A stretch of DNA of 64,000 bases from Lampropedia aestuarii (lineage in GTDB: Bacteria; Pseudomonadota; Gammaproteobacteria; Burkholderiales; Burkholderiaceae_C). Shown one piece after another: positions 9,201 through 18,731 of the stretch. Both the position numbers and the translations under genes were made by a program. Below the pieces are notes generated by a model that did not search any database, was not told where the DNA came from, and saw nothing but the letters and a program-made list of their open reading frames with translations. Each line of letters opens with the position of its first letter. The first letter of the stretch is position 1. The stretch is taken from positions 81,496 through 145,495 of the forward strand of contig NZ_SSWX01000011.1 in the NCBI RefSeq assembly GCF_004803635.1, in the 5' to 3' direction.

Positions 9201-9435
9201 GCACTGCCACCGAGCCTTTGTTGTTCGCATGAACCACCCAGCCTTGTGGCAGTGCAGTCAAATCGGCAAAGCTCTGGTCCAAGATCACGGCAGCACTTTC
9301 TGCCGCCTTGAGCGCAAACACACTGCCAGAAGTACGCACGGCATCGGAGGCACCAAAAGCGTGTGAGAGCGTGGGAGTCACAAAAGCCAGCGCCAGTGTC
9401 GCAGCGATGGCAAGAGGGGTTCTGAGCAAAGTCAT
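6259..9435 (-). CDS. Exported glycerophosphodiester phosphodiesterase-family protein with surface anchor
   Basis: 1058 aa with a Sec signal peptide (about 1-27, ending SHA). Residues about 50-245 resemble a jelly-roll 3-keto-disaccharide hydrolase/LamG-like domain. Residues about 465-705 form a GDPD domain with GHRG, ENT, IENDIYITTDD and VMHDTTVDRTTNG, which supply the metal and catalytic residues (E, D, H). After a repeat-poor region, about 880-1010 resembles the choice-of-anchor U domain (VLTYPAALPAGAQYYKFGPT, then GDNDLLANGVI). The end has a VPTTG motif, a hydrophobic helix and an RQRRH tail, similar to IPTL-type sorting signals. Ordinary GDPD enzymes have about 250-350 aa, so this is a composite surface enzyme. 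Likely substrate: glycerophosphodiesters from lipids, by family. Confidence 0.85.
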   Translation of the reverse strand: MTLLRTPLAIAATLALAFVTPTLSHAFGASDAVRTSGSVFALKAAESAAVILDQSFADLTALPQGWVVHANNKGSVAVQNGALVINGSADSYSMTGVSLPQHLLERDNYRIDVQFTFTQSNDNGRWGSIMYRTSAADNSLPGEPYHQFAIRRDATAASGTEFAFRNGGAWNVLNKTPFSEAISADKTYHATVIVHGKRVQQFLNGELLHDVTLSEQYPKGGIGLQTAGLTMRVDRITVTEQTAALPEPIIPVVAAQEPPTQASMAPTLVDLGGAAGAQLSRASNAYFTITPELQLSDAFGTDAGTLLAFLRDESRVTIPALYVDDLATITAMKQLAEREKLELKDMTLISSDIAVLQAARSALPAARTAMHFPSLSSLETDADVLQVASQTNKAGAKIAILPEGILNKARVAHLQRLLVTVWADSAASTPVEAAQVLLTGVNGVVSANGTVFAEVLAKLPQNTLLRKPIVVGHRGMPGTTDENTLEGARAAAAVGADAIENDIYITTDDVLVVMHDTTVDRTTNGVGPIESMSLAQVKALRTDSGYEVPTLQEFFEEFKDQPITHFIELKSGNPKIVPALKKLIEEQGVEAQSGMISFLGDQLNRGRVELPGITGGFLTSSPNTGNPEQDLDAILSDTQRYSSTFNPNYGGLQRATIEAAKHRGTTFWPWTLRKQDDFYQLYSWGMHGITTDDAHWAKDFPVSVTTTPLDAPIALNTATSVPVELRTQIGNISQSSANTWVYLSGTTEPSVGQDGSLSFSSNGSATLLPGYRHQMSGEHNYVIFGAPLTVQVGAAVPVVDVEVTTPQGGEVGCVAGEQANSAVCSVTAQPGYRIVPTQPGGTCAAGQWDATFSSYTLDSVDANCRIEFTFEAAPVALDLSAVGQTGQLVLGASGGGDGLWRFDTAQAPALQQPSSLPEGVSMPYGVVSFALVDGAEGAAADVVLTYPAALPAGAQYYKFGPTPEQAEPHWYVFAGASISGNTVRLSLQDGQMGDNDLLANGVIRDPGGVGVAAAVAPSNATPVPTTGVMGLLGLSAALAALGIRQRRHAAGAKAAKRA

Positions 9436-9807
9436 ACAGCGTACCTAGTTGGAAAAGGCCGCAGTATTACCAATTAGCTTTTCAATTTATTGACAGTCTT
9501 ATGATTAATCCAAGACAGTTTTACGCAGTCAGGCAAGCTCTGCAAATCACCGTCGCTGAGATACTGCGGTGTCAGGATGGGCCGCAAGGCGTCATTTGCA
9601 GGCCATAGCCGTCGCCATGGACAAAAAAAAGACCACGCAGCAGATCGCCACAGACCTGTTCATCATCTCCACCCAGCCGCGTTGAAATCTATAAGGATGC
9701 AATGCGCGGCAAAAATCGCCTCAGGGCTATTTGCCCGGCGAAGTTTTTTAACAAAGCAGTGTGCCTTTTGGGCTTCAACCCAGAGGGCAAGGCACAATGC
9801 CTGCCCA
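9436..9807. other. Divergent intergenic region before tag
   Basis: About 370 bp between the divergent exported GDPD gene and tag. It should hold both promoters, but no clear -35/-10 pair stands out. The right half is occupied by a copy of the dispersed repeat (9715-9796). A 22-codon frame at 9617-9685 (MDKKKTTQQIATDLFIISTQ and two more residues) is visible but unsupported. Confidence 0.5.
9715..9796 (+). repeat. Dispersed intergenic repeat, copy A
   Basis: It contains GGGCTATTTGCCCGGCGAAG, then a TTTTAACAAAGCAGTG segment, GGGCTTCAACCC and GGGCAAGGCACAA. The same blocks occur in the same order at 52943-53052. The GGGC/GCCC and GGGCTTCAACCC parts can fold as small hairpins. It ends just before the tag start codon. 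Confidence 0.65.
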
Positions 9808-10434
9808 ATGACTTATACAGCTGACCCTGCATCCTCTGCCCCACTGCAGCGCTGCGCCTGGTGCGAAAGCGACGCGGCAATGCGCGACTACCATGACCAT
9901 GAATGGGGCTTTGCAACGCTCGATGACACGGCCTTGTTCGAAAAACTCTGCCTGGAGAGCTTTCAGTCAGGCCTGAGCTGGCGCACGATTTTGAACAAAC
10001 GCGCTGGCTTTCGTGCGGCCTTCGCCGATTTTGACTTTGCCCAAATAGCCCAATTCACCGCCGCCGATACCGAGCGGCTACTGGCCGATGCGGCGATTGT
10101 GCGCCACCGTGGCAAGATCGAGGCCACGCTGAACAACGCCCGGCGTGCTCAAGACATCGTGGCCGAATACGGCAGCCTGGCAGCATTTTTCTGGCCGTTT
10201 GCGCCGCGTACAGCCAAGCAGGACAGCACCATCCCATCCGTGACAGCAGAATCCACCGCGCTGTCCAAAGCCTTGAAGCAACGCGGCTGGGCATTCTTTG
10301 GGCCAACCACCGCCTACGCGTTCATGCAAGCCAGTGGCATGGTCAATGACCACGCCCCGCATTGCCATGTGCATGCCCAAGCCGAAGCTACCCGCGTGCA
10401 AGCACTGGCGCAACAAAGCTGGGCAGCGCGCTGA
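9808..10434 (+). CDS. tag: DNA-3-methyladenine glycosylase I
   Basis: 208 aa from the ATG at 9808; an upstream extension to 9577 covers the repeat and is not conserved. The protein removes 3-methyladenine from alkylated DNA. The zinc-binding residues of the TAG family are present: CAWC and YHDHEWG near the N-terminus, and NDHAPHCHVH near the C-terminus. CLESFQSGLSW, the HRGKI block and LKQRGWAFFGPTTAYAFMQA also match the family. The next gene begins 7 bp downstream on the same strand, so the two may be cotranscribed. Confidence 0.95.
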   Translation: MTYTADPASSAPLQRCAWCESDAAMRDYHDHEWGFATLDDTALFEKLCLESFQSGLSWRTILNKRAGFRAAFADFDFAQIAQFTAADTERLLADAAIVRHRGKIEATLNNARRAQDIVAEYGSLAAFFWPFAPRTAKQDSTIPSVTAESTALSKALKQRGWAFFGPTTAYAFMQASGMVNDHAPHCHVHAQAEATRVQALAQQSWAAR

Positions 10435-10441
10435 GACACCG

Positions 10442-11056
10442 ATGCCCGCGCCCACTTCAGCCACCAAAATCCGCCCTGCATCGCCAAACACCTGGCGTAC
10501 TTGGCGCCTGGCTGCTGCACTACTGGCCCTGCTGCTGGGCACCAGACTGATCGCCGCATTTGCGCAATGGCCTTGGCTGTATTGGCTGCTCGCCTGGCCT
10601 GGCACTGTGCAGCATGAAGCCAGCCATTGGCTGGTAGCCTGGGCACTGCAAGGCTCCCCCAGCCAATTCCATGTCTGGCCCGACTGGGGCGCGCTGTGGC
10701 GCCACAGCCAAGGCGGCGTGGGCGGCAGCTTTTCTTTGGGGAGCGTGCAGTTCATTCCGAATTGGTACAACAGCGCCAGCGTGGCTTTGGCACCGCTGCT
10801 GCTGTGGCCGATCAGCTTGCTGTGGCTCAGCCTGGCCCTACGCGCCCAGCTCTGGGGTCCCCGGCTGCTGTGGCTGTACCTGGCAGCCAGCAGTATCAGC
10901 AGTGCCTGGCCTTCGTCAGTCGACTGGCAACTGGCCTGGCAAGCGCCCGGCTCGTGGCCGTTGGCCTTGGGCTTGATCGCCCTTGTGAGCGGCGTGCTGT
11001 GGCTATGGTTGCGCCACTGGTGGCAGCGCAGGCCGCCACCCAAGAGCCTGGTTTAA
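10442..11056 (+). CDS. Multi-pass membrane protein with HExxH motif (M50-like)
   Basis: 204 aa from the ATG at 10442, 7 bp behind tag. The protein is rich in Trp and Leu and has about five hydrophobic segments. The first is near 20-37; [15 protein letters not shown] near residue 60 sits in a hydrophobic context. HEASH fits the HExxH zinc site of site-2-type (M50/M50B-like) membrane peptidases, where the motif lies inside a transmembrane helix. A second aspartate motif (LDG or similar) is not obvious; only SVDWQ near 160 is a candidate. It could be an inactive relative. Its stop overlaps the convergent stop of the next gene by 4 bp. Confidence 0.6.
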   Translation: MPAPTSATKIRPASPNTWRTWRLAAALLALLLGTRLIAAFAQWPWLYWLLAWPGTVQHEASHWLVAWALQGSPSQFHVWPDWGALWRHSQGGVGGSFSLGSVQFIPNWYNSASVALAPLLLWPISLLWLSLALRAQLWGPRLLWLYLAASSISSAWPSSVDWQLAWQAPGSWPLALGLIALVSGVLWLWLRHWWQRRPPPKSLV

Positions 11057-12060
11057 AGCGCAGCGACAGCCTCAGCGGTCAAGCGCAAAGAATGCAAGCG
11101 CGCATCCAGCTCAAACACATCGGTGACCACCATCAGCTCATCGGCTTCGGTCTTGGCCATCAATTGCTGCAAGCCTTGCTGCAGCTTCTCTGGCCCGCCA
11201 ATCACGCCAATGGCCAAAAAGTCCAAAATCGCACGGCGCGAAGGCAAGTCCAGGCTGTCCATAAAGCCTTCAACGGGCGGCTGCATCAGGCCGCGCTGGT
11301 TGGTCAAAATACCCAAAATACGCTGGTACGTACTGCTGGCCAAAAACTCGGCTTCTTCATCGGTGGCAGCGGCCACAATCGGCACGCCAATCATCACATG
11401 GGGCTTGTCCAAAAACTGCGAGGGTTTGAACAAATCGCGGTACATCTGGATCGCCTGAAGCAAGAAACGCGGCGCAAAATGCGAGGCAAACGCATAAGGC
11501 AAGCCCATGTGCGCCGCAAGCTGGGCAGAGTACAGGCTCGAACCCAACAGCCAAATTGGCACATGGCTGCCCGCGCCTGGCGTGGCAATCAAAGGCTGGC
11601 CCGGCTTGGGCTCGCCCAGCAGCAGCTGCAATTGCTGCACGTCACGGGGGAAATCCTCTTCGGTCTCAAGCCGGCCACGGCGCAAGGCACGCATCGTCGG
11701 CTGGTCGGTCCCTGGCGCGCGGCCCAAGCCCAAATCGATGCGCCCTGGGTAGAGCGCCTCCAAAGTCCCAAAGGCTTCTGCAACCACCAGCGGCGCATGG
11801 TTGGGCAGCATGATGCCGCCAGAACCGACGCGAATGTGCTGGGTCTGCCCGGCGACGTGGCCAATCAGCACCGCTGTGGACGAGCTGGCAATGCCGGGCA
11901 TATTGTGGTGCTCGGCCATCCAGTAGCGCCCAAAGCCCAGTTGCTCGACATGCTGGGCCGTGCGCACCGCTGTTTGAATGGCCTCGGCCACCGTCTGGCC
12001 CTGGCGGACGGTGACCAGATCCAGCATCGAGAGTTGGGGTTGTGCAGAGTGTAGGGACAT
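11053..12060 (-). CDS. LLM-class flavin-dependent oxidoreductase (luciferase-like monooxygenase)
   Basis: 335 aa, the usual length for the YhbW-like group of bacterial luciferase-like enzymes. [20 protein letters not shown] near residues 42-61 is the family hallmark, followed by [19 protein letters not shown] and [13 protein letters not shown]. These enzymes use reduced FMN or F420 to oxidise varied substrates; the substrate here is unknown. The gene stands alone on the minus strand between a convergent neighbour and the ggt terminator. Confidence 0.88.
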   Translation of the reverse strand: MSLHSAQPQLSMLDLVTVRQGQTVAEAIQTAVRTAQHVEQLGFGRYWMAEHHNMPGIASSSTAVLIGHVAGQTQHIRVGSGGIMLPNHAPLVVAEAFGTLEALYPGRIDLGLGRAPGTDQPTMRALRRGRLETEEDFPRDVQQLQLLLGEPKPGQPLIATPGAGSHVPIWLLGSSLYSAQLAAHMGLPYAFASHFAPRFLLQAIQMYRDLFKPSQFLDKPHVMIGVPIVAAATDEEAEFLASSTYQRILGILTNQRGLMQPPVEGFMDSLDLPSRRAILDFLAIGVIGGPEKLQQGLQQLMAKTEADELMVVTDVFELDARLHSLRLTAEAVAAL

Positions 12061-12176
12061 AGGGCGTTGGAGTTATGAATGTCTGAATAAGGGCCTAGCT
12101 GCAGCGAGGTGGATGGCACACATCCAGCAGGGCTTGTGCAGGCAGCGTGCTTGAAGGCGTCAATTGAAGCAGAAAA

Positions 12177-12206
12177 ACAAAAAGGCCGCTGTCACGGCCT
12201 TTTTGT
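12177..12206 (-). terminator. Rho-independent terminator of ggt
   Basis: A 12-bp stem with the core AAAAAGGCCG / CGGCCTTTTT and a 6-base loop. On the minus strand the stem is followed by TTTTTGTTTTTC. It lies about 35 bp past the ggt stop codon and is a textbook intrinsic terminator. Confidence 0.85.
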
Positions 12207-12240
12207 TTTTGATGTAGGCAATACGCCCCACCGCATGCAA

Positions 12241-13833
12241 TCAATAGGCCACCGCCTGGCCATCGCGGCGATGGTCAGAGCCTGCAACATAGGCCGCTGA
12301 GCCGTCCGCCGTCTGCAAACGCTCGACCAGTTGCGCACTGCCAAAATCCAGGTTGTCTTCTGGCATCGTACGCGGCGTGTGGCCCATCGCTTGCAAACCC
12401 GCAGCGATCTCGGGCGCCACGCTCGGCTCCAGAATCAACTGGGCGGCATCGTCGATGCGCCAGCGCGGCGCGTCAGAGCAGGCTTGTGGATTCCATTGCT
12501 CGACCACCTTGCGCAACACCATTTGCGTATGGCCCTGCGCCTGCATATTGCCGCCCATCACGCCAAAGGCCATCACTGGCTGGCCGTCTTTGCTGAGAAA
12601 ACCCGGAATGATCGAATGCAAGGGCCGCTTTGCACCCGCCACTTGGTTGACATGGCCGGGCGTGGTGACAAAGCCCGAGCCCCGGTTATGCAGCGCAATG
12701 CCGGTGCCCGGTACGACCACGCCCGATCCAAAGCCCCGGTAATTGGACTGGATGAAAGACACCATACGCCCTTCGGCGTCTGCCGCGCACAAGTACACCG
12801 TGCCACCCGATTTGGGCGTGCCTGCGACATGCTGGCCAGCGCGCTGTGGATTGATGCTGCGGGCGCGCTCGCGCAGATAGCTCGGATCGAGCAAGTCACT
12901 GGCACTGCAACGCATGTGCGCGCCATCGCCCACATGCGTATGCAGGTCGGCAAACGCCAGGCGCATGGCTTCAATTTCCAGGTGCATGCGCTGGGCCGAA
13001 CCCATTGGCGCGTCTTCATACGGCAGGTTTTCTAATAATCCCAGTGCGATCAAAGCCGCCACGCCCACGCCATTGGGCGGGATTTCATGCACTTGGTGGC
13101 CACGGAATGTGGTGGAGATCGGCTGCACCCATTCGCTCTGGTGGGCCGCCAGATCGGCCGCAGTCAGGGCCGCACCATGCTGGGCGGCATGGTCAGCAAT
13201 CGCCTGGGCCAGGCGGCCTCGGTAGAAAGACTCGCCTTTGCTCAGAGCAATCTCTTCCAAGGTTCTGGCCTGGTCGGCCAACGACCAAATTTCCCCTGCC
13301 ACTGGCGCGCGGCCATGGGGCATAAAGGCCTCAAAGCCGGGGTGCATGTACAGGTCTTTGGCTGCTTGCTGCCACTGCCTGGCAATGATGGGGCTGACCG
13401 GAAAGCCATCACGGGCATGGCGAATCGCGTCAACAAACAAATCCTCAAAGGGCAGCCTGCCGAGTTTTTCAGACAAGGCCGCCCAGGCTGCGACCTGGCC
13501 TGGCACGGTGACACTGTCCCAGCCGCGCAGTGGCATCGTCTCCATGCCGGCAAAGCGCGCGCTATGCCATGCCGCGGGCGAGCGGCCTGAGCTGTTCAAG
13601 CCATGCAATTGCCCGCCATCCCAGACCAGCGCAAAGGCATCACCACCAATGCCATTCATCACTGGCTCAACCACCGTGAGCGTAATCGCTGCGGCCAGCG
13701 CCGCATCAATCGCATTGCCGCCACGTGCAAAAACGGCAGCACCAGCCTGGGCAGCCAATGGCTGGCTGGTTGCGACAATATTGCGGCCCAGCACAGGCGC
13801 GCGGCGGGAGGGGAAAGGAAGAGTCCAATGCAT
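12241..13833 (-). CDS. ggt: Gamma-glutamyltransferase family protein
   Basis: 530 aa from the ATG at 13831-13833 (MHWTLPFPSRRAP); an upstream start at 13899 is possible, and neither has a strong ribosome binding site. Ntn-hydrolase fold: the proenzyme cleaves itself before a Thr that becomes the nucleophile, here KSGGTVYL with Thr near 345. The N-terminal part has ARGGNAIDAALAAAITLTVVEP and NGIGGDAF, the C-terminal part PLHSIIPGFL and GVMGGNMQAQGH. There is no obvious signal peptide, so it may be a cytoplasmic GGT-like acylase rather than a periplasmic glutathione hydrolase. Confidence 0.88.
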   Translation of the reverse strand: MHWTLPFPSRRAPVLGRNIVATSQPLAAQAGAAVFARGGNAIDAALAAAITLTVVEPVMNGIGGDAFALVWDGGQLHGLNSSGRSPAAWHSARFAGMETMPLRGWDSVTVPGQVAAWAALSEKLGRLPFEDLFVDAIRHARDGFPVSPIIARQWQQAAKDLYMHPGFEAFMPHGRAPVAGEIWSLADQARTLEEIALSKGESFYRGRLAQAIADHAAQHGAALTAADLAAHQSEWVQPISTTFRGHQVHEIPPNGVGVAALIALGLLENLPYEDAPMGSAQRMHLEIEAMRLAFADLHTHVGDGAHMRCSASDLLDPSYLRERARSINPQRAGQHVAGTPKSGGTVYLCAADAEGRMVSFIQSNYRGFGSGVVVPGTGIALHNRGSGFVTTPGHVNQVAGAKRPLHSIIPGFLSKDGQPVMAFGVMGGNMQAQGHTQMVLRKVVEQWNPQACSDAPRWRIDDAAQLILEPSVAPEIAAGLQAMGHTPRTMPEDNLDFGSAQLVERLQTADGSAAYVAGSDHRRDGQAVAY

Positions 13834-14005
13834 CAGGGGTCTGGCTTTCGTGAATAAAAGCGGTGCGTACCGCTTGGGCGATGGCGCCCTCCATGGCATG
13901 CGCCATTGGCACCATCTGCGCGAAGCCCCACATCATGCCAAAGTACCCGCGTGTTGTGAATACAACACGTCCATGCCAGCACAGTCGCGGCCCTCAAACA
14001 TGCCA

Positions 14006-14665
14006 TCACTCACTGAGCAGCTGCCGCACATCGGCAGCCAAATCCTCGACTGCCGCACCATATGGTGAATACAGGCGCAGCTTGCCGTGGCGGTCATAGA
14101 CATAACCGCCGGCTGAATGGTCCATCGTGTAGTACGCGTCGCTGCCCTCGGCCCCCTCAGAGCCTGCAGTCGCAGGCAGCTCAAGCGGTACTTTCTGGTA
14201 GAACACTTTGAACTCGCGCGCCATGCTGCTCAATTGCTCTGGCGAGCCAACCAGGCCGATGGCGCTGGTATCAAAGCTGTCCAGATAAGCGCGCAGAATC
14301 TCTGGTGTGTCCCGCTCAGGATCCACAGTGACAAAGATGGCCTGGAAATGCGAGCCCTCAGCGCCCAGCAACTCTTTGACTTGCGCCAGCTCCAGCATCG
14401 TCGTCGGACAGACCTCCGGGCATTGCGTAAAACCAAAAAACACATAGCTGACTGGGCCTTGCAAGAGGCTTTGGTCACGCATCACACCAGCCGTATCTGG
14501 CATGCGCCAATCGCGGCCATAGCTGGCGCCTGTCACTTCATGGGAGTGGAAGCGGCTAGCTGCAGAAGTCTGTTCACGACAGCCCTGTAGTGCCAGCGCC
14601 AACGCAGCCATGCACAAGAGCGCGCTACAGCGCATCCACCTCTGCCAAAGCATCGCAGCACGCAT
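14006..14665 (-). CDS. SCO1/SenC family copper chaperone lipoprotein
   Basis: 219 aa from the ATG at 14663-14665, chosen for AAAGG 7 bases upstream; the longer frame to 14695 would overlap cyoE. N-terminal lipobox LALQGC (Cys near 29), so it is probably anchored on the outer face of the inner membrane. Thioredoxin-like fold with the copper motif CPEVCPTT, the TVDPERDTPE block and DHSAGGYV, whose His is the third copper ligand. Sco proteins deliver copper during oxidase assembly. It is the last gene of the cyo operon, 13 bp after cyoE. Confidence 0.92.
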   Translation of the reverse strand: MRAAMLWQRWMRCSALLCMAALALALQGCREQTSAASRFHSHEVTGASYGRDWRMPDTAGVMRDQSLLQGPVSYVFFGFTQCPEVCPTTMLELAQVKELLGAEGSHFQAIFVTVDPERDTPEILRAYLDSFDTSAIGLVGSPEQLSSMAREFKVFYQKVPLELPATAGSEGAEGSDAYYTMDHSAGGYVYDRHGKLRLYSPYGAAVEDLAADVRQLLSE

Positions 14666-14678
14666 TGTGTGGCCTTTG

Positions 14679-15641
14679 CTAAATGAGTAGTCCATAGTGG
14701 TCCAGCATGAGCGCTGCGAACAAGGCTGTCAAATGCCACAACGACCAGCGGAATGTGCGCTTGGCCAAGGCATCGCTGTAGTGCTGGTGCAAGCGCCAGG
14801 CATAAGCACAAAACACTGCGCCGCAAACGCATGCAACGAGGCCATAGCCCAGGCCACTCATGCCTTGCAGCAGTGGCAGCAGGCTGATCGCCCACAGTGC
14901 CACGGTGTAAATCAGCACATGGCGGGTCGTATAAGCGCGCCCGTGTGTAACGGGCAGCATTGGCAGTCCAGCGCGGCGGTAGTCTTCCACCCGGTACAGG
15001 GCCAGCGCCCAAAAGTGCGGCGGGGTCCAGATGAAGATGATCAGGAACATCAACCAGGCCTCAGGCCCCACCGTGCCCTGCATCGCCGCCCAGCCCAACA
15101 CCGGCGGCATCGCCCCCGAAGCGCCACCAATCACAATATTTTGCTCTGTCGCACGCTTGAGCCACACGGTATACACCACTGAATAGCCCAGCAAAGTAGC
15201 CAACGTCAAGCACGCCGTCAGCGGGTTGATGCACAACCACAGCAAGAGCCCACCTGCTGCTGCCATCAGCAGGCCCACAGTGATGGCCAAACCGCTGGCG
15301 ACCGTGCCCTGCGCGGTGGGCCGCGCGGCGGTGCGCTGCATGCGCGCATCAATCTGCCGCTCTATCACGCAGTTGAATACCGCCGCCGCAGAAGCGAGCA
15401 GCCAGATCCCCCCGGCGGCTATCGCAATCCGCGCCCACTGCTGGGCATTGGGCCAGGCAGGCAGGGCCAGCAGCATGCCGATCAGGGCACAAAACACAAT
15501 CAATTGCACAACACGGGGCTTGGTGAGCACCCACAAACCGCGCAGTAAGGCGCGCCCGCTCAAATGGCCTGACGCAGGCGTTGGTGCGGCGCGCGCGGGC
15601 ATAGTTGCAGCGGGTGCGCGGTAGAGTTTGGGCGAATTCAT
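14679..15641 (-). CDS. cyoE: Protoheme IX farnesyltransferase (heme O synthase)
   Basis: 320 aa polytopic UbiA-family prenyltransferase. It transfers farnesyl to heme b and so makes heme O for the quinol oxidase. The two Asp-rich sites are visible: [19 protein letters not shown], and [15 protein letters not shown] after EDYR. There are about nine hydrophobic helices. It lies 44 bp behind cyoD and before the sco gene, so heme and copper supply are encoded with the oxidase. Confidence 0.95.
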   Translation of the reverse strand: MNSPKLYRAPAATMPARAAPTPASGHLSGRALLRGLWVLTKPRVVQLIVFCALIGMLLALPAWPNAQQWARIAIAAGGIWLLASAAAVFNCVIERQIDARMQRTAARPTAQGTVASGLAITVGLLMAAAGGLLLWLCINPLTACLTLATLLGYSVVYTVWLKRATEQNIVIGGASGAMPPVLGWAAMQGTVGPEAWLMFLIIFIWTPPHFWALALYRVEDYRRAGLPMLPVTHGRAYTTRHVLIYTVALWAISLLPLLQGMSGLGYGLVACVCGAVFCAYAWRLHQHYSDALAKRTFRWSLWHLTALFAALMLDHYGLLI

Positions 15642-15685
15642 GGCTTGCTTTTAAGATCCTGTGCGGCGGCAGCGGCGCAGCGTGA

Positions 15686-16027
15686 TCACTGGCTCATCAT
15701 GTGAAAGTGCATGCTCCAGATGATCCAGATCGACAGTGCAACGACGATGAACAAAATCACCAAAGTAAACACAAAGCTGGCCAAGTTCCAGCCGCCTTCA
15801 GAGCTGCGGTTCATATGCAGGAAGTACACCAGTTGCACCACAATTTGCGCCACGGCAAAGCCCACCAAAATCAACAAGGTCGTGGGCCTGGGCAGCATAG
15901 GCTGCATCACCAGGAAAAACGGAATCACAGTCAAGATGGCGCACAGCACAAAGCCCACCAGATACGACTGGGAGCTGCCATGGCTTTGGCCTGCACGGCT
16001 GGTAGCGGTTGAATCGGAAGCTGCCAT
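15686..16027 (-). CDS. cyoD: Cytochrome o ubiquinol oxidase subunit IV
   Basis: 113 aa from the ATG at 16025-16027, 2 bp behind the cyoC stop; the longer frame to 16180 overlaps cyoC. Three transmembrane helices are visible: LVGFVLCAILTVIPFFLVMQ, then LLILVGFAVAQIVVQLVYFL and FVFTLVILFIVVALSIWIIW. HMN after the second helix is typical. Subunit IV helps insert copper B into subunit I. Confidence 0.94.
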   Translation of the reverse strand: MAASDSTATSRAGQSHGSSQSYLVGFVLCAILTVIPFFLVMQPMLPRPTTLLILVGFAVAQIVVQLVYFLHMNRSSEGGWNLASFVFTLVILFIVVALSIWIIWSMHFHMMSQ

Positions 16028-16029
16028 GG

Positions 16030-16662
16030 TTAAAACGCTCCAAACAAATACACGAAGGTGAACACACAAATCCAGACCAAATCCAGAAAGTGCCAGAACA
16101 GGCTCAAGCACGAGATGCGCGTAATCGCCACGCTCGTGAGCCCTTTGCGGCTGATCTGGTGCATCACCACCGCCATCCACAGCAAACCCACCAGCACATG
16201 CAAGCCGTGCGTGCCCACGAGCGCAAAGAACGCCGACAAATACGCACTGCGCGTAGGCCCAGCTCCCACCGACACCAGGTGCTGGAACTCATAGACCTCC
16301 ATGCCAATAAATACCGCGCCAAATGCAAAGGTGATGCCGAGCCAGCGCAGCACCCCGGCTTTGTCCAGCCGGTGCATGGCCTGCATCGCAAAGCCATAGG
16401 TGATGCTGGAGAACAGCAACATGAAGGTCGCAGCCAGAATCAGCGGCAGATTGAACAGCTCCGCGCCGGTCGGCCCGCCCGCATAGGCATTGCTGAGCAC
16501 CGCGTACGAAGCAAACAAGGTGCCAAACAGCACGCAGTCGGACATCAGGTAAATCCACATGCCCAGCACCTTCATCGAGCCTTGGTCGTGGGCATGGTCG
16601 TGGTCGCCATGCGCATCGGCATGCGCTGACGGGTGCTGCGCAGAGTGCGCCAAAGTAGTCAT
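16030..16662 (-). CDS. cyoC: Cytochrome o ubiquinol oxidase subunit III
   Basis: 210 aa from the ATG at 16660-16662, with CCAGGAGA upstream. The N-terminus is His-rich ([20 protein letters not shown]), then five helices as usual for Cyo[15 protein letters not shown] and [18 protein letters not shown] are conserved subunit III motifs. The His-rich leader is longer than in E. coli and might bind metal, which is inference. Confidence 0.95.
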   Translation of the reverse strand: MTTLAHSAQHPSAHADAHGDHDHAHDQGSMKVLGMWIYLMSDCVLFGTLFASYAVLSNAYAGGPTGAELFNLPLILAATFMLLFSSITYGFAMQAMHRLDKAGVLRWLGITFAFGAVFIGMEVYEFQHLVSVGAGPTRSAYLSAFFALVGTHGLHVLVGLLWMAVVMHQISRKGLTSVAITRISCLSLFWHFLDLVWICVFTFVYLFGAF

Positions 16663-16731
16663 GGTTTTTTCTCCTGGTGCGGGCAGGCGCTGGCCCAAGG
16701 CTGCGCCTGCCTGCGTTCTTAAGGCTGGACG

Positions 16732-18729
16732 TTAATGGCTGTGGGCGAGCTCGGCGGCACGGGCTTTGCGCTCGGCACTGGCCTGCTCGATGCGTGCGAC
16801 TTCAGCAGCGGGCACGTAGTAATCGACATCTTCGTTATAGGAGCGCACGATGAAAGTCACGATCACGGCCAGCAAGCTGGCAGCAGCCAACCACCAGATA
16901 TGCCAGATCAAGGCAAAGCACAAGGCCAGAATCCACACATTCACAATGAACGGCACGCCTGTATTGGAGGGCATATGAATCGGTGCGTAATGCTTGGGCG
17001 CTGCAGGCAGGCCGTGTTTTTTCGCTTCGTAGAACGCATCCAGACCATCGACCTTGGGCAGCACGGCAAAGTTGTAGAACGGCGGCGGCGAGGCGGTGGC
17101 CCACTCCAAGGTGCGGCCATCCCATGGGTCACCGGTCAAGTCCTGGTTGGCCAATTGCTTGCGATTGCGAATGCTGACGGCGATTTGCAGCAGCATCAGC
17201 ACAATGCCGGCAAAAACAAACAAGGCTCCGACAAACGCCACGTACAAATACGGCTCCCAGGCAGGGTTGTCGTGCTGGTTCAAGCGGCGTGTCATGCCCA
17301 TGAAACCCAGCATGTACAGCGGCATAAAGGCCAGGTAAAACCCGATCACCCAGCACCAGAACGAATACTTGCCCAGGCGCTCATTGAGCTTGAAGCCAAA
17401 CACTTTGGGGAACCAGTACACCATGCCGGCGATATAGCCAAACAAGGCGCCACCAATGATGGTGTTGTGAAAGTGCGCAACCAGAAACAGGCTGTTGTGC
17501 AGCAAGAAGTCCGCACCTGGAATGGCCAGCAAAACGCCAGTCATGCCGCCAATCGTGAAAGTGACCAAAAAGGCAATCGTCCACAGCATCGGTACGCTGA
17601 ACTCGACCCGCCCGCCATACATCGTGAACAGCCAAGTGAAAATTTTCACGCCGGTCGGGATGGCAATAATCATCGTCATGATGCCAAAGAAGGCATTGAC
17701 GCTGGCGCCCGAGCCCATCGTGAAGAAGTGGTGCAACCAGACAATGAAGGACAGCACACCAATGGCCAGGGTCGCGCCCACCATTGACTTGTAGCCAAAC
17801 AGCTTTTTACGCGAAAAGGTTGCGGTGATTTCAGAGAAAATCCCGAACGCCGGCAGCACCAAGATGTACACCTCAGGATGGCCCCAGGCCCACACCAGGT
17901 TCACATACATCATCGGGTTTCCGCCCAAGGTATTGGTGTAGAAATTGAAGTCCAGATAGCGGTCAAGACTCAAAGCACCCAAGGCCACGGTCAGAATCGG
18001 GAAGGCTGCAATGATGATGATGCTGGTGACAAACACCGTCCAGGTGAACACCGGCATGCGCATCAAAGTCATACCAGGTGTGCGCATACGCAAGATCGTG
18101 ACAAACAGGTTGACACCCGTGAGCAAAGTCCCCAAGCCCGAGGCCTGCAGAGCCCAGATGTAGTAATCGACCCCGACCCCAGGACTGAACTCAATACCCG
18201 ACAGCGGCGGATAGGCCACCCAGCCTGTCATCGCAAACTCACCCACAGCCAAAGACAGCATCATCAGCACTGCGCCGACCACGAAAATCCAGAAGCTGAA
18301 GGCATTCAGAAATGGGTACGCCATGTCGCGCGCGCCAATTTGCAGCGGCACGATGATGTTCATCAAACCCACGACAAACGGCGTGGCGACAAAAAAGATC
18401 ATGATCACACCATGGGCGGTGAAAATCTGGTCGTAATGCTCAGGCGGCAAAAAGCCAGCATTGCCTGGCCCAGCTACCGCCAGCTGCGCGCGCATCATCA
18501 AAGCGTCGGCAAAGCCGCGCACCAGCATCACCAATGCAACGACGATGTACATGATGCCGATTTTTTTATGGTCTACGGTCGTGCACCAGTCTCGCCACAG
18601 TGGTCCCCACCATTTGAAATAGCTCACAAGCCCAACCAGGGCAATCCCGCCCAAGACCATGGCGATCAACGTCACCACGATGATCGGGTCGTGCGTTGGG
18701 ATGGCCTCCCACGTCAACTTTCCAAACAT
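16732..18729 (-). CDS. cyoB: Cytochrome o ubiquinol oxidase subunit I
   Basis: 665 aa, the length of E. coli CyoB (663). All metal ligands can be seen: [11 protein letters not shown] (low-spin heme), [10 protein letters not shown] (copper B His with the cross-linked Tyr), LHHFF (two copper B His) and LVAHFHNTI (heme O and low-spin heme). This subunit reduces oxygen to water and pumps protons. It starts 2 bp behind cyoA, with about 15 transmembrane helices. Confidence 0.97.
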   Translation of the reverse strand: MFGKLTWEAIPTHDPIIVVTLIAMVLGGIALVGLVSYFKWWGPLWRDWCTTVDHKKIGIMYIVVALVMLVRGFADALMMRAQLAVAGPGNAGFLPPEHYDQIFTAHGVIMIFFVATPFVVGLMNIIVPLQIGARDMAYPFLNAFSFWIFVVGAVLMMLSLAVGEFAMTGWVAYPPLSGIEFSPGVGVDYYIWALQASGLGTLLTGVNLFVTILRMRTPGMTLMRMPVFTWTVFVTSIIIIAAFPILTVALGALSLDRYLDFNFYTNTLGGNPMMYVNLVWAWGHPEVYILVLPAFGIFSEITATFSRKKLFGYKSMVGATLAIGVLSFIVWLHHFFTMGSGASVNAFFGIMTMIIAIPTGVKIFTWLFTMYGGRVEFSVPMLWTIAFLVTFTIGGMTGVLLAIPGADFLLHNSLFLVAHFHNTIIGGALFGYIAGMVYWFPKVFGFKLNERLGKYSFWCWVIGFYLAFMPLYMLGFMGMTRRLNQHDNPAWEPYLYVAFVGALFVFAGIVLMLLQIAVSIRNRKQLANQDLTGDPWDGRTLEWATASPPPFYNFAVLPKVDGLDAFYEAKKHGLPAAPKHYAPIHMPSNTGVPFIVNVWILALCFALIWHIWWLAAASLLAVIVTFIVRSYNEDVDYYVPAAEVARIEQASAERKARAAELAHSH

Positions 18730-18731
18730 GC

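Noticed and set aside
9617..9685. 22-codon frame MDKKKTTQQIATDLFIISTQ
   Set aside because: It reads like real protein text but has no recognised family, no strong ribosome binding site and lies in a divergent promoter region.
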